From contig NZ_SWKP01000003.1 of assembly GCF_005871165.1 (NCBI RefSeq), forward strand, positions 124,001 through 188,000: a stretch of 64,000 nucleotides of DNA, written 5' to 3'. The notes under the pieces were generated by a model. That model was not told the DNA's origin. It saw nothing but the letters and a program-made list of their open reading frames with translations, and made no database searches. The position numbers were made by a program, and so were the translations under genes. The stretch is from Maricaulis alexandrii. Lineage in GTDB: Bacteria > Pseudomonadota > Alphaproteobacteria > Caulobacterales > Maricaulaceae. Below are positions 27,325 to 35,557 of this stretch, piece by piece; position 1 is the stretch's first letter; every line of letters starts with the position of its first letter.

Positions 27325-28317
27325 ATGAATCAGCCCCGGCTCACGCTTCCGACCCCTCGTGATATTGACAGGGCGGCGGAGCGCCTCAAGGGCCAGGCTG
27401 TCAAAACCCCGCTTTTGCGCAGTGATGTGCTCGATGAACGGCTGGGCGGACGGGTCTTCATCAAGGCGGAATGCCTGCAGCGGACGGGCTCGTTCAAATT
27501 CCGCGGGGCGTTCAACCGGATTTCCTGCCTGAATGAGGACGAACGCCGGCGCGGCGTCATCGCCTATTCCTCCGGCAATCATGCCCAGGGCGTGGCCGCG
27601 GCGGCGCGCCTCAATGGCACGACCGCCAAGATCCTGATGCCGCTGGATGCACCGCGCGCCAAGGTCGAAGGCGTGAAGTTCTGGGGCGGGGAAGTGGTCG
27701 GCTATGATCGCGCCACGCAGAGCCGCGAGGAAATCGGCCGGGCCATGGCCGAGGAAGAAGGCCGGGTCCTCGTGCCGCCCTATGAAGACCCCTATATCAT
27801 CGCCGGTCAGGGCACGGCCGGGCTGGAAGCTGTCGGGCAATTGGCCGAAGCCGGTGCCAAGGCGGATGCCGTGGTGTGCTGCGCCGGGGGTGGCGGACTG
27901 ATTGCCGGTGTCGGCATGGCCTTTCAGGCCGCCCATCCCGGCACGGAAATCTGGTCGGCGGAACCGGCCGGCTTCGACGATCACAAACGCTCCCTGGCCA
28001 GTGGCCGCCGGGAGCGGAATGAACGTCTGACCGGCTCGATCTGTGACGCCATCATCACCCCGACGCCGGGTGAGATGACCTGGGCGCTGAATTCAACCCA
28101 ACTGACCGGCGGCGCGGCGATCACGGACGAAGATGCGCTGGACGCGATGGCCTTCGCCTGGCGGCATCTCAAGATCGTGGTCGAACCCGGCGGTGTGGCG
28201 GCGCTAGCCGCGGTCCTCACCGGTCAAATCCCGGTCGAAGGCCGCACGGTGTGCGTCCTGGTCACGGGCGGCAATGTGGATCGCGAGATTTTCAGCCGGG
28301 CGCTGGAGCGGCTCTAG
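27325..28317 (+). CDS. Threonine/serine dehydratase-like PLP enzyme
   Basis: 330 residues, fold type II PLP family. PLP lysine K58 in GSFKFRGAFN, SSGNHAQG for phosphate/substrate and CCAGGGGLIAG for the cofactor phosphate. There is no C-terminal ACT regulatory domain, so it resembles catabolic threonine dehydratase or serine racemase rather than biosynthetic IlvA. With kbl/tdh in the same region it offers a second route of threonine use (to 2-oxobutyrate). Convergent with slt, only 3 bases between stops. Confidence 0.87.
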   Translation: MNQPRLTLPTPRDIDRAAERLKGQAVKTPLLRSDVLDERLGGRVFIKAECLQRTGSFKFRGAFNRISCLNEDERRRGVIAYSSGNHAQGVAAAARLNGTTAKILMPLDAPRAKVEGVKFWGGEVVGYDRATQSREEIGRAMAEEEGRVLVPPYEDPYIIAGQGTAGLEAVGQLAEAGAKADAVVCCAGGGGLIAGVGMAFQAAHPGTEIWSAEPAGFDDHKRSLASGRRERNERLTGSICDAIITPTPGEMTWALNSTQLTGGAAITDEDALDAMAFAWRHLKIVVEPGGVAALAAVLTGQIPVEGRTVCVLVTGGNVDREIFSRALERL

Positions 28318-28320
28318 CGC

Positions 28321-30381
28321 TCAATTACCCTCATCATCCGCCAGAATGATCACCGGGCCGGTCCCGCGCTGCAGGTCGGTTTCGATCTCCAGCGGGACTT
28401 CCGCATCCGCATTCAGGCGCGAGCGGTAGACTTGCAGGTTTTCCAGGACGCGTTGGACGTAATTGCGGGTTTCCGAGAAGGGAATGCTTTCCACCCAGTC
28501 GATCGGATCGACATCCGGGTCGCGCGGGTCGCCATAATCCTCGATCCAGCGCCGGGCGCGATGCGCGCCGGCATTATAGGCGGCGAGGGCGAGGACATAG
28601 GATCCGTCGAACTCGTCCACGACTTCGGCGAGGTGGTGCATGCCCAGGGTCAGATTGTAGTCCAGATCATCCGTCAGCCAGTTGAAGCGGTAGGGTTCGC
28701 CGATGGAGCGGGCGGTGGACCGGGCCGTGGCCGGCATCATTTGCATCATGCCGCGTGCGCCGGCACCGGAGACGGCGTGCTGGCCGAACTCGGTTTCCTG
28801 CCGGATCACGGAGTGTACCAGGGCTTCCTCCGGGCGCAGTGCGGCCGCGCTGGCCGACGGCAGATTGATCGTCGGATAGGCCGATTGCGGCAGGATGATC
28901 CCGCGCAGGCGGGCGGCCTTGGCGGCGCGGACCGACTGACGCATGAAGAGATAGTCGCGGGCCAGTTCTGACAGGAGCACGGCTTCGGCCGGATCGGTCA
29001 GCTGGTCGTCCAGCCGGTAGGAGAAGAGGCGGAAATAGTATTCCTCGCCCTGTTCGGCCAGCAGACGCATGGCGCGGACCAGGGGGCGGCTCTCGAACAG
29101 GACGCGTGTCGCATCATCCGGTTCCGGGTCCTGTTCCAGTGCCAGGATCGGATTGCCTTCATCCAACTGCGTCAGGGCCAGCTGGCCGTAATAGGCCGTC
29201 GAGTGCGACCCGGCTTCGGCATAGAGCGCTGCAGCGGTATCGGCGCGGCCCAAGGCGTCATTGGCGCGAGCCATCCAATAGCTGCCGCGGGATTGCGACA
29301 CCGGCGTGGTGACATTGTCGCGCAGGCGGGTGAAGTGGGCGAGGGCGGCATCCGGCCGGTCCAGATGGATCAGGGCCAGCCAGCCGGCCATGAATTCGGC
29401 ATCGGCGAAATCGGCACCGGAGGACAGGCCGTGGGCGCGGGCCAGGTCATAGGCGGTGATGAAGTCCTGATCCCGGATCAGGTTGAGGATCATCAGCTTG
29501 CGCTCGGTCCACATCAATTCCAGCGCATTCACATCGCCATGGGCGTCGGGCAATTGCAGCAGCAGTGGCAGGACCGTGTCGCGCAGGCCGGAGCGGCGGC
29601 GCCAGCGGGCGCGCTCGAAGACCAGGCCGGGGTCATTGGACATGGAGGCCGGGATCCGGTCCACGGCCCGGTCGACCCCGCTCTGACGCCCGGCCAGGCG
29701 CAGACGCGCATCGGCCAGGTCGTGATTGGTGCCGGACAGGAGCGGCAGGACACGGCGGGCGGCCGTGCGCTGGTTGGACCAGATCAGATAGTCGATCCGG
29801 GCCATGTGATCCTCTTCCGTGAAGAAGTCGCCATGGGCGCGGTAGGTGTCACGCTGGACGCTGAGCGGCAGGAATTCGCCGCGCCAGGTGTCGCGCAGCA
29901 TCTGCTCGCCCTCGGCGACACGGCCGACATCGATCAGGGCTTCGGCATAGCTGACGCGGCCACGGCCGGTCTGGACGCCGTTGACGTCGAACCAATTGAC
30001 GATGAAGGGCGCGGTCAGTCCGCTATCATTGATCTTGGACTCCGCCTCGGAGCGGATGAAGCTGTCGCGCGGCCAGTTGTCCAGCTCGCTCAGGGCGAGA
30101 TCGAGTTCCAGGAAGGTGGCGCGCGGATCACCCAGCGCAATGCGCCAGAGCAGGATGTTGCGGGCCGAAGTGTCGGTCAGTTCCAGACGGATATCACGGA
30201 CCCGGTCCCATTCCTCGTCATCGGCCGCGTCCAGGCCGCGCCGGAAACGCTGGAAATCGGCGTCGGACAGGTATTGCGAGAAATTCACCGGTTCCGGACG
30301 TTGGCGCGGGGTCGGGACCTGCGCGAAAGCGGGCAGGGTGATAGCCAGCAGAGCCAGCAGGCTGAGACAACGTGCGATCAT
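28321..30381 (-). CDS. slt: Soluble lytic murein transglycosylase
   Basis: 686 residues with a Sec signal peptide (cleaved near PAFAQ, about residue 20). A long alpha-helical superhelix of repeats (about 30-500) precedes a GH23 lysozyme-like domain: catalytic E529 in IRQETEF, then GARGMMQMMPATA and ALAAYNAGAHRARRW. It cleaves peptidoglycan to 1,6-anhydromuropeptides in the periplasm. The frame is open about 140 codons further upstream but without signal sequence or family similarity, so the ATG giving the signal peptide is chosen. Divergent from dapA. Confidence 0.9.
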   Translation of the reverse strand: MIARCLSLLALLAITLPAFAQVPTPRQRPEPVNFSQYLSDADFQRFRRGLDAADDEEWDRVRDIRLELTDTSARNILLWRIALGDPRATFLELDLALSELDNWPRDSFIRSEAESKINDSGLTAPFIVNWFDVNGVQTGRGRVSYAEALIDVGRVAEGEQMLRDTWRGEFLPLSVQRDTYRAHGDFFTEEDHMARIDYLIWSNQRTAARRVLPLLSGTNHDLADARLRLAGRQSGVDRAVDRIPASMSNDPGLVFERARWRRRSGLRDTVLPLLLQLPDAHGDVNALELMWTERKLMILNLIRDQDFITAYDLARAHGLSSGADFADAEFMAGWLALIHLDRPDAALAHFTRLRDNVTTPVSQSRGSYWMARANDALGRADTAAALYAEAGSHSTAYYGQLALTQLDEGNPILALEQDPEPDDATRVLFESRPLVRAMRLLAEQGEEYYFRLFSYRLDDQLTDPAEAVLLSELARDYLFMRQSVRAAKAARLRGIILPQSAYPTINLPSASAAALRPEEALVHSVIRQETEFGQHAVSGAGARGMMQMMPATARSTARSIGEPYRFNWLTDDLDYNLTLGMHHLAEVVDEFDGSYVLALAAYNAGAHRARRWIEDYGDPRDPDVDPIDWVESIPFSETRNYVQRVLENLQVYRSRLNADAEVPLEIETDLQRGTGPVIILADDEGN

Positions 30382-30526
30382 TGACGCAAGGACACTTTCT
30401 GATCGAGTGGGCCCCTTATATTCGTCCCATTCAGACCCCACTGTCCAGACTTGACAATGAGACTTGGCCGAGTCCGCCGCCATCGATATGGTCGCGCGCT
30501 GATTTTGCCGTATCCGGGATTGAAAC

Positions 30527-31414
30527 ATGTTCAAAGGGTCCATCACTGCCTTGGTCACACCGTTCAAGAACGGGGCCGTTGACGAAGAGGCAACAGCAGC
30601 GCTGGCCGAACGCCAGATCGCGGCCGGCACGCATGGCCTGGTTCCGTGCGGCACGACGGGTGAAAATGCCACGCTGACCTTCGAGGAACACATGCGCGTG
30701 GTCGCGGTAGTGATCGAAGCGGCCGCGGGGCGGGTGCCCGTGATTGCCGGCACGGGCTCCAATAATACGGCGGTTGCCATTGAGAACCAGACCCGGGCCA
30801 AGGCGCTGGGCGCCGATGCCGGCCTCGTGGTCGCGCCCTATTACAACAAGCCCAATGCGGAAGGTCTGTATCAGCACTTCAAGGCGGTTCACGATGCCGT
30901 CGACCTGCCGATCGTGGCCTATAATGTCCCGGGACGGACCGTGGTCGACATGTCGGCCGATACGGTGGCCCGAATTGCGACACTCGAACGGGTTGTCGGC
31001 ATCAAGGATGCGACCGGCGACATGGCCCGGGTCAGCGCCCATCGCCGCCTGATCGATACGGATTTCATCCAGCTGTCCGGTGATGATCCGTCTGCGCTCG
31101 GCTTCAACGCGACGGGCGGTGTCGGGGCGATCTCGGTGACCTCGAATGTGGCACCGGAATTGTGCGCGCAATTCCAGGAGGCGACCCTGCGCGGCGACTG
31201 GGAAACAGCGCGTCAGCTCAATGACCGTCTGATGCCGCTGCACCATGCACTGTTCACCTCGTCCAGCCCGGGGCCGACCAAATACGCCATGTCGCTGCTG
31301 GGGGCCGGCAATACCGAGCTCCGCCTGCCGCTGACCGAACCGGACGAAGCGTCGAAGAAGGCCGTTCGCTATGCCATGGTCCATGCAGGCCTGCTGGAGA
31401 GCGCGAAAGCGTAG
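30527..31414 (+). CDS. dapA: 4-hydroxy-tetrahydrodipicolinate synthase
   Basis: 295 residues, standard DapA length. It condenses pyruvate with aspartate semialdehyde in the lysine/diaminopimelate pathway. Schiff-base lysine K160 in GIKDATGD, Y132 and R137 in AYNVPGRT, and the CGTTGEN substrate loop (41-47) are all present. Six bases separate it from smpB, a frequent gene pair in alphaproteobacteria. Confidence 0.97.
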   Translation: MFKGSITALVTPFKNGAVDEEATAALAERQIAAGTHGLVPCGTTGENATLTFEEHMRVVAVVIEAAAGRVPVIAGTGSNNTAVAIENQTRAKALGADAGLVVAPYYNKPNAEGLYQHFKAVHDAVDLPIVAYNVPGRTVVDMSADTVARIATLERVVGIKDATGDMARVSAHRRLIDTDFIQLSGDDPSALGFNATGGVGAISVTSNVAPELCAQFQEATLRGDWETARQLNDRLMPLHHALFTSSSPGPTKYAMSLLGAGNTELRLPLTEPDEASKKAVRYAMVHAGLLESAKA

Positions 31415-31420
31415 GACGCG

Positions 31421-31891
31421 ATGAGCAAGCCGAAGACGGAAACCGGGACCGTTGCCGTCAACAAGCGGGCCCGGTTCGATTACGAGATCGAGGAAACCTT
31501 CGAGGCCGGCCTGATGCTGCGGGGCTCGGAGGTCAAATCCCTGCGCGAAGGCCGCGCCAATATTGCGGAGAGCTATGTCTCACCGGAACGCGACGAGATC
31601 TGGCTGATCAATGCCGACATCCCGACCTATGCGCCCGCCAACCGTTTCAATCACGAGCCCCGCCGCCACCGCAAACTCCTGCTCAAGCGCAAGGAGATCG
31701 AAAAGCTGACCGGTGCGGCCACCCGGGATGGCCGGACCATCATTCCGCTGAAGCTCTATTTCAACGGGCGGGGCCTGGCCAAGATCCAGATCGGCCTGGC
31801 CAAGGGCAAGAAGACGGTCGACAAGCGCGAGACGATCAAGAAGCGCGACTGGGACAAGCAGAAGGCCCGCCTGATGAAGAATTATGGCTGA
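31421..31891 (+). CDS. smpB: SsrA-binding protein SmpB
   Basis: 156 residues. It binds tmRNA and delivers it to stalled ribosomes (trans-translation). [32 protein letters not shown] and YNGRG-like ([19 protein letters not shown]) are the family blocks, and the basic C-terminal tail ends RLMKNYG. Starts just after dapA. Its TGA abuts the stop of the leftward regulator gene with no intergenic base (TGATCA), and no terminator is visible between them. Confidence 0.97.
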   Translation: MSKPKTETGTVAVNKRARFDYEIEETFEAGLMLRGSEVKSLREGRANIAESYVSPERDEIWLINADIPTYAPANRFNHEPRRHRKLLLKRKEIEKLTGAATRDGRTIIPLKLYFNGRGLAKIQIGLAKGKKTVDKRETIKKRDWDKQKARLMKNYG

Positions 31892-32917
31892 TCAGGCCGG
31901 CAGGTCCTCGCGCAAACTGTCCGCCACATCGACGGCAAACCGGTCCCGGTACGCTTGGGGCGTGATGCCCAGCTGCCGGGCGAAAGAGCGCCGCATGCGT
32001 TCGTCATTGCCGAACCCGGTCCGCACCGCGATCGTCTTGATGCTGACGGCGGGGTTTTCCAGCATGGCCCGGGCAGCCTCCACCCGCATATGTTCCACGG
32101 CGCGGGCCGGGGTCTTGCCGGTCTCGTCGGTATAGAGACGGGCGAAATTGCGGGGGCTCATCCCGCAGCGCTCCGCCAGCGCATCCACGCGCAGATTGGC
32201 GGTCAGATTGTCCCGCATCCACATGTGCAGGGCATCGAAGCGGCCCGAGCTGGACTGGGTCTGCTGCTTGAGCGCTTCGGAGAATTGCGACTGGCCGCCG
32301 GGCCGTTTCACATAGACCAGAAGGCTGCGGGCCAGTTCCAGCGCGACCTCGCGGTTGAAATCCGCCTCCACCATGGCAAGGGCCATATCCACCCCAGCCG
32401 TGACACCGGCCGAGGTCCAAACCCCGTCTTCCTCGATGAAGATGGGGTCCGGATCCACCTGGGTGTTCGGACAGGTCCGGGCCAGGCGATCGCATTGTTT
32501 CCAGTGGGTGACGCACGTGCGGCCGTCGAGAAAGCCGGCCGCACCGAGCAGGAAGGCCCCGGTGCAGACCGAGGCCAGGCGCCCGCATTTTTCCGAGGCC
32601 TTCTGAAGGGATGCGACAAGGCGCAAATCCCGGCAGGCGGCATCCACGCCCTGACCGCCGCAGACGATCAGCGTGTCCGACGTGTCCAGGCCGACCCCGG
32701 CCAGACGGCGGGTGTTGAGCAGGACGCCGGTATCGGTCGTGACCGGCCCGCCATAGAGCGAGGCGAGGGTGGTCGAGTAGGCCGGCCAGCCCAGGATCTC
32801 ATTGGCGTCGGCAAACACCTGCAGCGGTCCCGTCACGTCGAGCAGTTTCACCCCGTCGAAAATCAGGAAAGCGACGTGGCGCGTGGGCGCGGCAGGTTTG
32901 GCAGAAAAAGTAGACAT
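31892..32917 (-). CDS. GlxA-type transcriptional regulator (DJ-1/PfpI domain plus AraC HTH)
   Basis: 341 residues. Residues about 10-190 are a DJ-1/PfpI-like domain with the nucleophile-elbow cysteine in ASVCTGAFLLGAAG; 235-330 are two AraC-type HTH motifs (RVDALAERCGMSPRNFARLY and KTIAVRTGFGNDERMRRSF). Members such as GlxA, ArgR and CdhR control amino-acid or amine catabolism. No clear Shine-Dalgarno exists; the first ATG after a TTG-started extension is used. Divergent from the 69-residue Cys protein. Confidence 0.88.
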   Translation of the reverse strand: MSTFSAKPAAPTRHVAFLIFDGVKLLDVTGPLQVFADANEILGWPAYSTTLASLYGGPVTTDTGVLLNTRRLAGVGLDTSDTLIVCGGQGVDAACRDLRLVASLQKASEKCGRLASVCTGAFLLGAAGFLDGRTCVTHWKQCDRLARTCPNTQVDPDPIFIEEDGVWTSAGVTAGVDMALAMVEADFNREVALELARSLLVYVKRPGGQSQFSEALKQQTQSSSGRFDALHMWMRDNLTANLRVDALAERCGMSPRNFARLYTDETGKTPARAVEHMRVEAARAMLENPAVSIKTIAVRTGFGNDERMRRSFARQLGITPQAYRDRFAVDVADSLREDLPA

Positions 32918-32984
32918 TATGTCATTTATGCCAGCCGAAGCCTGTCCTAGCAAAGGGTTGGTGTTTCAAAAAGGTTAATTCGTG

Positions 32985-33194
32985 ATGAGCGCACTAGAGA
33001 GCCATGTATCAAAAAATGCAAGCTGTCCGTGGTCAGGAAACCCCGTTCGGGCGGACAGTCTGACCCGCTATCGCGGTCATGTGGTCGGATTCTGCAATCC
33101 GGGATGCCGCGACAAATTCGAGCGTGCCCTGGCGTGTTTTGACCGGCTCATTGATGGTGAAACCACGATGGCCGAATATCCGGAGAGCCTCTGA
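32985..33194 (+). CDS. Small YHS/TRASH-like cysteine protein
   Basis: 69 residues with CPWSG (C14) and GFCNPGCRDKFE (C37, C41), a metal-binding finger layout like YHS/TRASH modules. Short proteins with CPWSG...YRGxVVGFCNPGCRDKF occur in alphaproteobacteria, sometimes close to glutathione S-transferase genes. Start could also be the GTG one codon upstream. It is divergent from the GlxA-type regulator (67-base gap) and may be controlled by it. Role unknown; metal or thiol sensing or metallochaperone function would fit. Confidence 0.7.
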   Translation: MSALESHVSKNASCPWSGNPVRADSLTRYRGHVVGFCNPGCRDKFERALACFDRLIDGETTMAEYPESL

Positions 33195-33329
33195 TCTGCC
33201 AGGTGTGGAGAATTTAACGGGTGGCTGCATTAACCTTGTTTCATGCGGCTTGGCATGAAGGCTCCAAGCGGGGCAGGCGTGGGCAGGCCCCACTTTTTCT
33301 GCCATGGTTAATACGATTCCGACCCGGTT

Positions 33330-33992
33330 TCAGCGGTCCAGGAAATCCCGGATATCGGAAAAGACCGCGTCGAACATGGCCTCGGTCAGGCGCCCGGTAT
33401 TCGTGTTGTAGCGGGAGCAGTGATAGCTGTCGAAGAGCCGGATCTTTCCGTTCGGCCCCGCCAATTCTGCCTGCGCCCCATGTCCGAAGGTCGCATCCTT
33501 CACGCGCAGGCCGAGCGCCCGGAGCGTGTTGTCGTGGGAGATTTTGCCCAGGCAGAGCACGGCTTCCAGACGGGGCAGGGCGGCGATGCGGCTGGTGAGG
33601 AAGGGCCGGCAGGCATTGGCCTCGGCTCCCACCGGCTTGTTCTCCGGCGGCACGCAACGCACGGCATTGGTGATCATGGCATCGACGAGTTCCAGGCCGT
33701 CTCCGGCATGGCTGGCATAGGTGCCACGCGTGAAGCCGAACTTGCCCATGGTCGCGTAGAGGAGATCGCCGGCCCAGTCGCCGGTGAAGGGGCGGCCGGT
33801 GCGGTTGGCGCCGCGCAGGCCGGGCGCCAGACCGATGACCAGGAGACGCGCATTGTCCGGGCCGAAGCTCTCGACAGGCGCGTTGTGCCAGTCGGGATGA
33901 TCCACGGCGATGGCCTCGCGGAAGGCGACCAGGCGCGGGCAAAGCGGGCAGTCCAGCGGGGCTTCCGCCGGATGGGTTTTTGCGACAGCCAT
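33330..33992 (-). CDS. udgB: Type-5 uracil-DNA glycosylase (UdgB)
   Basis: 220 residues. Four cysteines positioned for a [4Fe-4S] cluster (C15 and C18 in CPLCPR, C113, C128). Motif A is GLAPG (54-58) and lacks the Asp/Asn of family 1 and 4 enzymes, and motif B is HCSRYNTNTGR, which is the family 5 pattern. It removes uracil, hypoxanthine or xanthine from DNA. Start ATG is followed by a 9-base gap upstream to the NYN gene stop, same strand, so the two are probably cotranscribed. Confidence 0.88.
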   Translation of the reverse strand: MAVAKTHPAEAPLDCPLCPRLVAFREAIAVDHPDWHNAPVESFGPDNARLLVIGLAPGLRGANRTGRPFTGDWAGDLLYATMGKFGFTRGTYASHAGDGLELVDAMITNAVRCVPPENKPVGAEANACRPFLTSRIAALPRLEAVLCLGKISHDNTLRALGLRVKDATFGHGAQAELAGPNGKIRLFDSYHCSRYNTNTGRLTEAMFDAVFSDIRDFLDR

Positions 33993-34000
33993 GGTGCGGC

Positions 34001-34540
34001 TCAGTTCGACCCGCCGGCGCGACCGATCATGGTCTCCAGATCGGCCAGCTCGATGAAGGTGTCGGCCACCCGGCGCAGATCATCGGAAATCATGGACGGC
34101 TGGGTTTTCAGGGAAGACACGACACTGACCCGAGCCCCCTTGCCCTGGGCGGCCTGTACCGCCCGGCGGAAATCGCCATCGCCGGAAAACAGGATGACAT
34201 GATCCAGGTAGGCGGCCGCTTCCATCATGTCGACGGCGAGTTCGATATCCATGTCGCCCTTGATGCGGCGGCGGCCGTTCTCATCGGTGTATTCCTTGGC
34301 GGGCTTCGTGATCACCGAGAAACCGTTATAGTCCAGCCAGTCCACCAGGGGCCGAAGCGGGTTGTAGTCTTCCTGTTCCAGCAGGGCCGTGTAGTAGTTC
34401 GCGCGGATCAGCTTGCCACGCTTGCGGAATTCCTCGAGAAGGCGTTTGAAATCGATATCGAAATCGAGAGCCTTCGTGGTGGAAAACAGGTTGGCCCCAT
34501 CGATGAAGAGCCCGATGCGCTCGTCCGGGTAAAACGCCAT
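34001..34540 (-). CDS. NYN-domain (LabA/DUF88) protein
   Basis: 179 residues, PIN-like NYN domain: acidic residues in LFIDGANLF (D14), KGDMDIELAVDM and LFSGDGDF make the metal site expected of an RNase. Sits directly upstream of the uracil-DNA glycosylase gene and divergent from folK with a 33-base gap. Probably an RNA-processing nuclease; target unknown. Confidence 0.85.
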   Translation of the reverse strand: MAFYPDERIGLFIDGANLFSTTKALDFDIDFKRLLEEFRKRGKLIRANYYTALLEQEDYNPLRPLVDWLDYNGFSVITKPAKEYTDENGRRRIKGDMDIELAVDMMEAAAYLDHVILFSGDGDFRRAVQAAQGKGARVSVVSSLKTQPSMISDDLRRVADTFIELADLETMIGRAGGSN

Positions 34541-34573
34541 GATGATCTATCCTCGAAATATGTCGGTCTGAAC

Positions 34574-35134
34574 ATGAATGATGCGGCCATATATATCGCG
34601 CTCGGCGCCAATCTTCCATCCGGCGGACGCACTCCGCTGGAGACGGTCGAGGCCGCTCTGGGCGCTCTGAATGCGGCGGGTCTGACCGTGCTGTCCGCGT
34701 CCTCCGCCTGGTCCAGCCCGGCCTGGCCGGACCCGTCCGATCCGCCCTATGTGAACGCGGTGGCGCAGATCGCGACCGCGCTTGCGCCACGCGACGTCCT
34801 GGACTGTTTGCACGCCATCGAGGCCCGCTTCGGACGCGAGCGCAGCGTGCTGAACGCGCCGCGGCCGCTGGATCTGGATCTGATCGACCATGCCGGCCAG
34901 TGCCTGCACGAAGAGAATGGGCTGGAAATCCCGCATCCGCGGGCCTGTCAGCGGGCCTTTGTCCTTCTGCCCCTGCAGGAAATCGCGCCGGATTGGCGGG
35001 CGCCGGACACGGGGCGGTCGATCACGGATTTGATCGCGGACTTGCCGAAGGCGGATTGCGACGCCATGTCCAAGCTGCAAACTCTTGGTCCCGTGTCACC
35101 CGAAAGCCTTGCCTTTGCAGGTCGGGAAGGGTAG
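34574..35134 (+). CDS. folK: Hydroxymethyldihydropterin pyrophosphokinase FolK
   Basis: 186 residues. It transfers pyrophosphate from ATP to 6-hydroxymethyl-7,8-dihydropterin in folate synthesis. YIALGANLP at the N-terminus, FGRERS and RPLDLDLIDH (the HPPK signature with Mg-binding Asp pair), then IPHPRACQRAFVLLPLQEIAP. The frame stays open far upstream across the NYN gene, but family similarity begins at this ATG. First gene of the rightward core cluster; rpoZ follows 45 bases later. Confidence 0.93.
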   Translation: MNDAAIYIALGANLPSGGRTPLETVEAALGALNAAGLTVLSASSAWSSPAWPDPSDPPYVNAVAQIATALAPRDVLDCLHAIEARFGRERSVLNAPRPLDLDLIDHAGQCLHEENGLEIPHPRACQRAFVLLPLQEIAPDWRAPDTGRSITDLIADLPKADCDAMSKLQTLGPVSPESLAFAGREG

Positions 35135-35179
35135 TTAGCGCGGTTCCAACACCAGCGCTGTTTCAAGGAGATCGCGCGC

Positions 35180-35551
35180 ATGGCTCGCGTCACCGTCGAA
35201 GATTGTATCGAAAAAATCCCCAATCGTTTCCGCCTCGTCCTGATGGCGGCGCATCGCGCTCGCAATATTTCTGCGGGTTCGGCGCTGACGATTGACCGGG
35301 ACAATGACAAGAATCCGGTGGTTGCCCTGCGCGAGATTGCAGACGAAACCCTGGACATGGACAGCCTGAAGGAAAGCCTGGTCCACGGCCTGCAGCGCGT
35401 GCTGCCGAGCGAGGACGAGGAAGAGGCAACGAAGCAGGACACGGCTCAGGAGCTCGACGCCCTGCCGGCCCCGCCCGTCGAGATGGACGAGGCGGAAATG
35501 CTCAAGGCGCTTCAGAACGACAGGGATGGCGCGCCCGACGGCCGTCTTTAA
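35180..35551 (+). CDS. rpoZ: RNA polymerase omega subunit
   Basis: 123 residues. [28 protein letters not shown] is a textbook omega N-terminus. Omega helps assemble beta-prime and forms part of ppGpp binding site 1 on RNA polymerase. Residues 75-123 are an acidic, low-complexity tail. Strong AAGGAG before the start. The ppGpp synthetase/hydrolase gene follows at once, a common pairing. Confidence 0.96.
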   Translation: MARVTVEDCIEKIPNRFRLVLMAAHRARNISAGSALTIDRDNDKNPVVALREIADETLDMDSLKESLVHGLQRVLPSEDEEEATKQDTAQELDALPAPPVEMDEAEMLKALQNDRDGAPDGRL

Positions 35552-35557
35552 ACTGCC

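Noticed and set aside
33195-33329. A small gene between the Cys finger protein and the uracil-DNA glycosylase
   Set aside because: Open frames there run antisense into the glycosylase and have no start signal; only two TTAAC-like words are seen, with spacing unlike a CtrA site.
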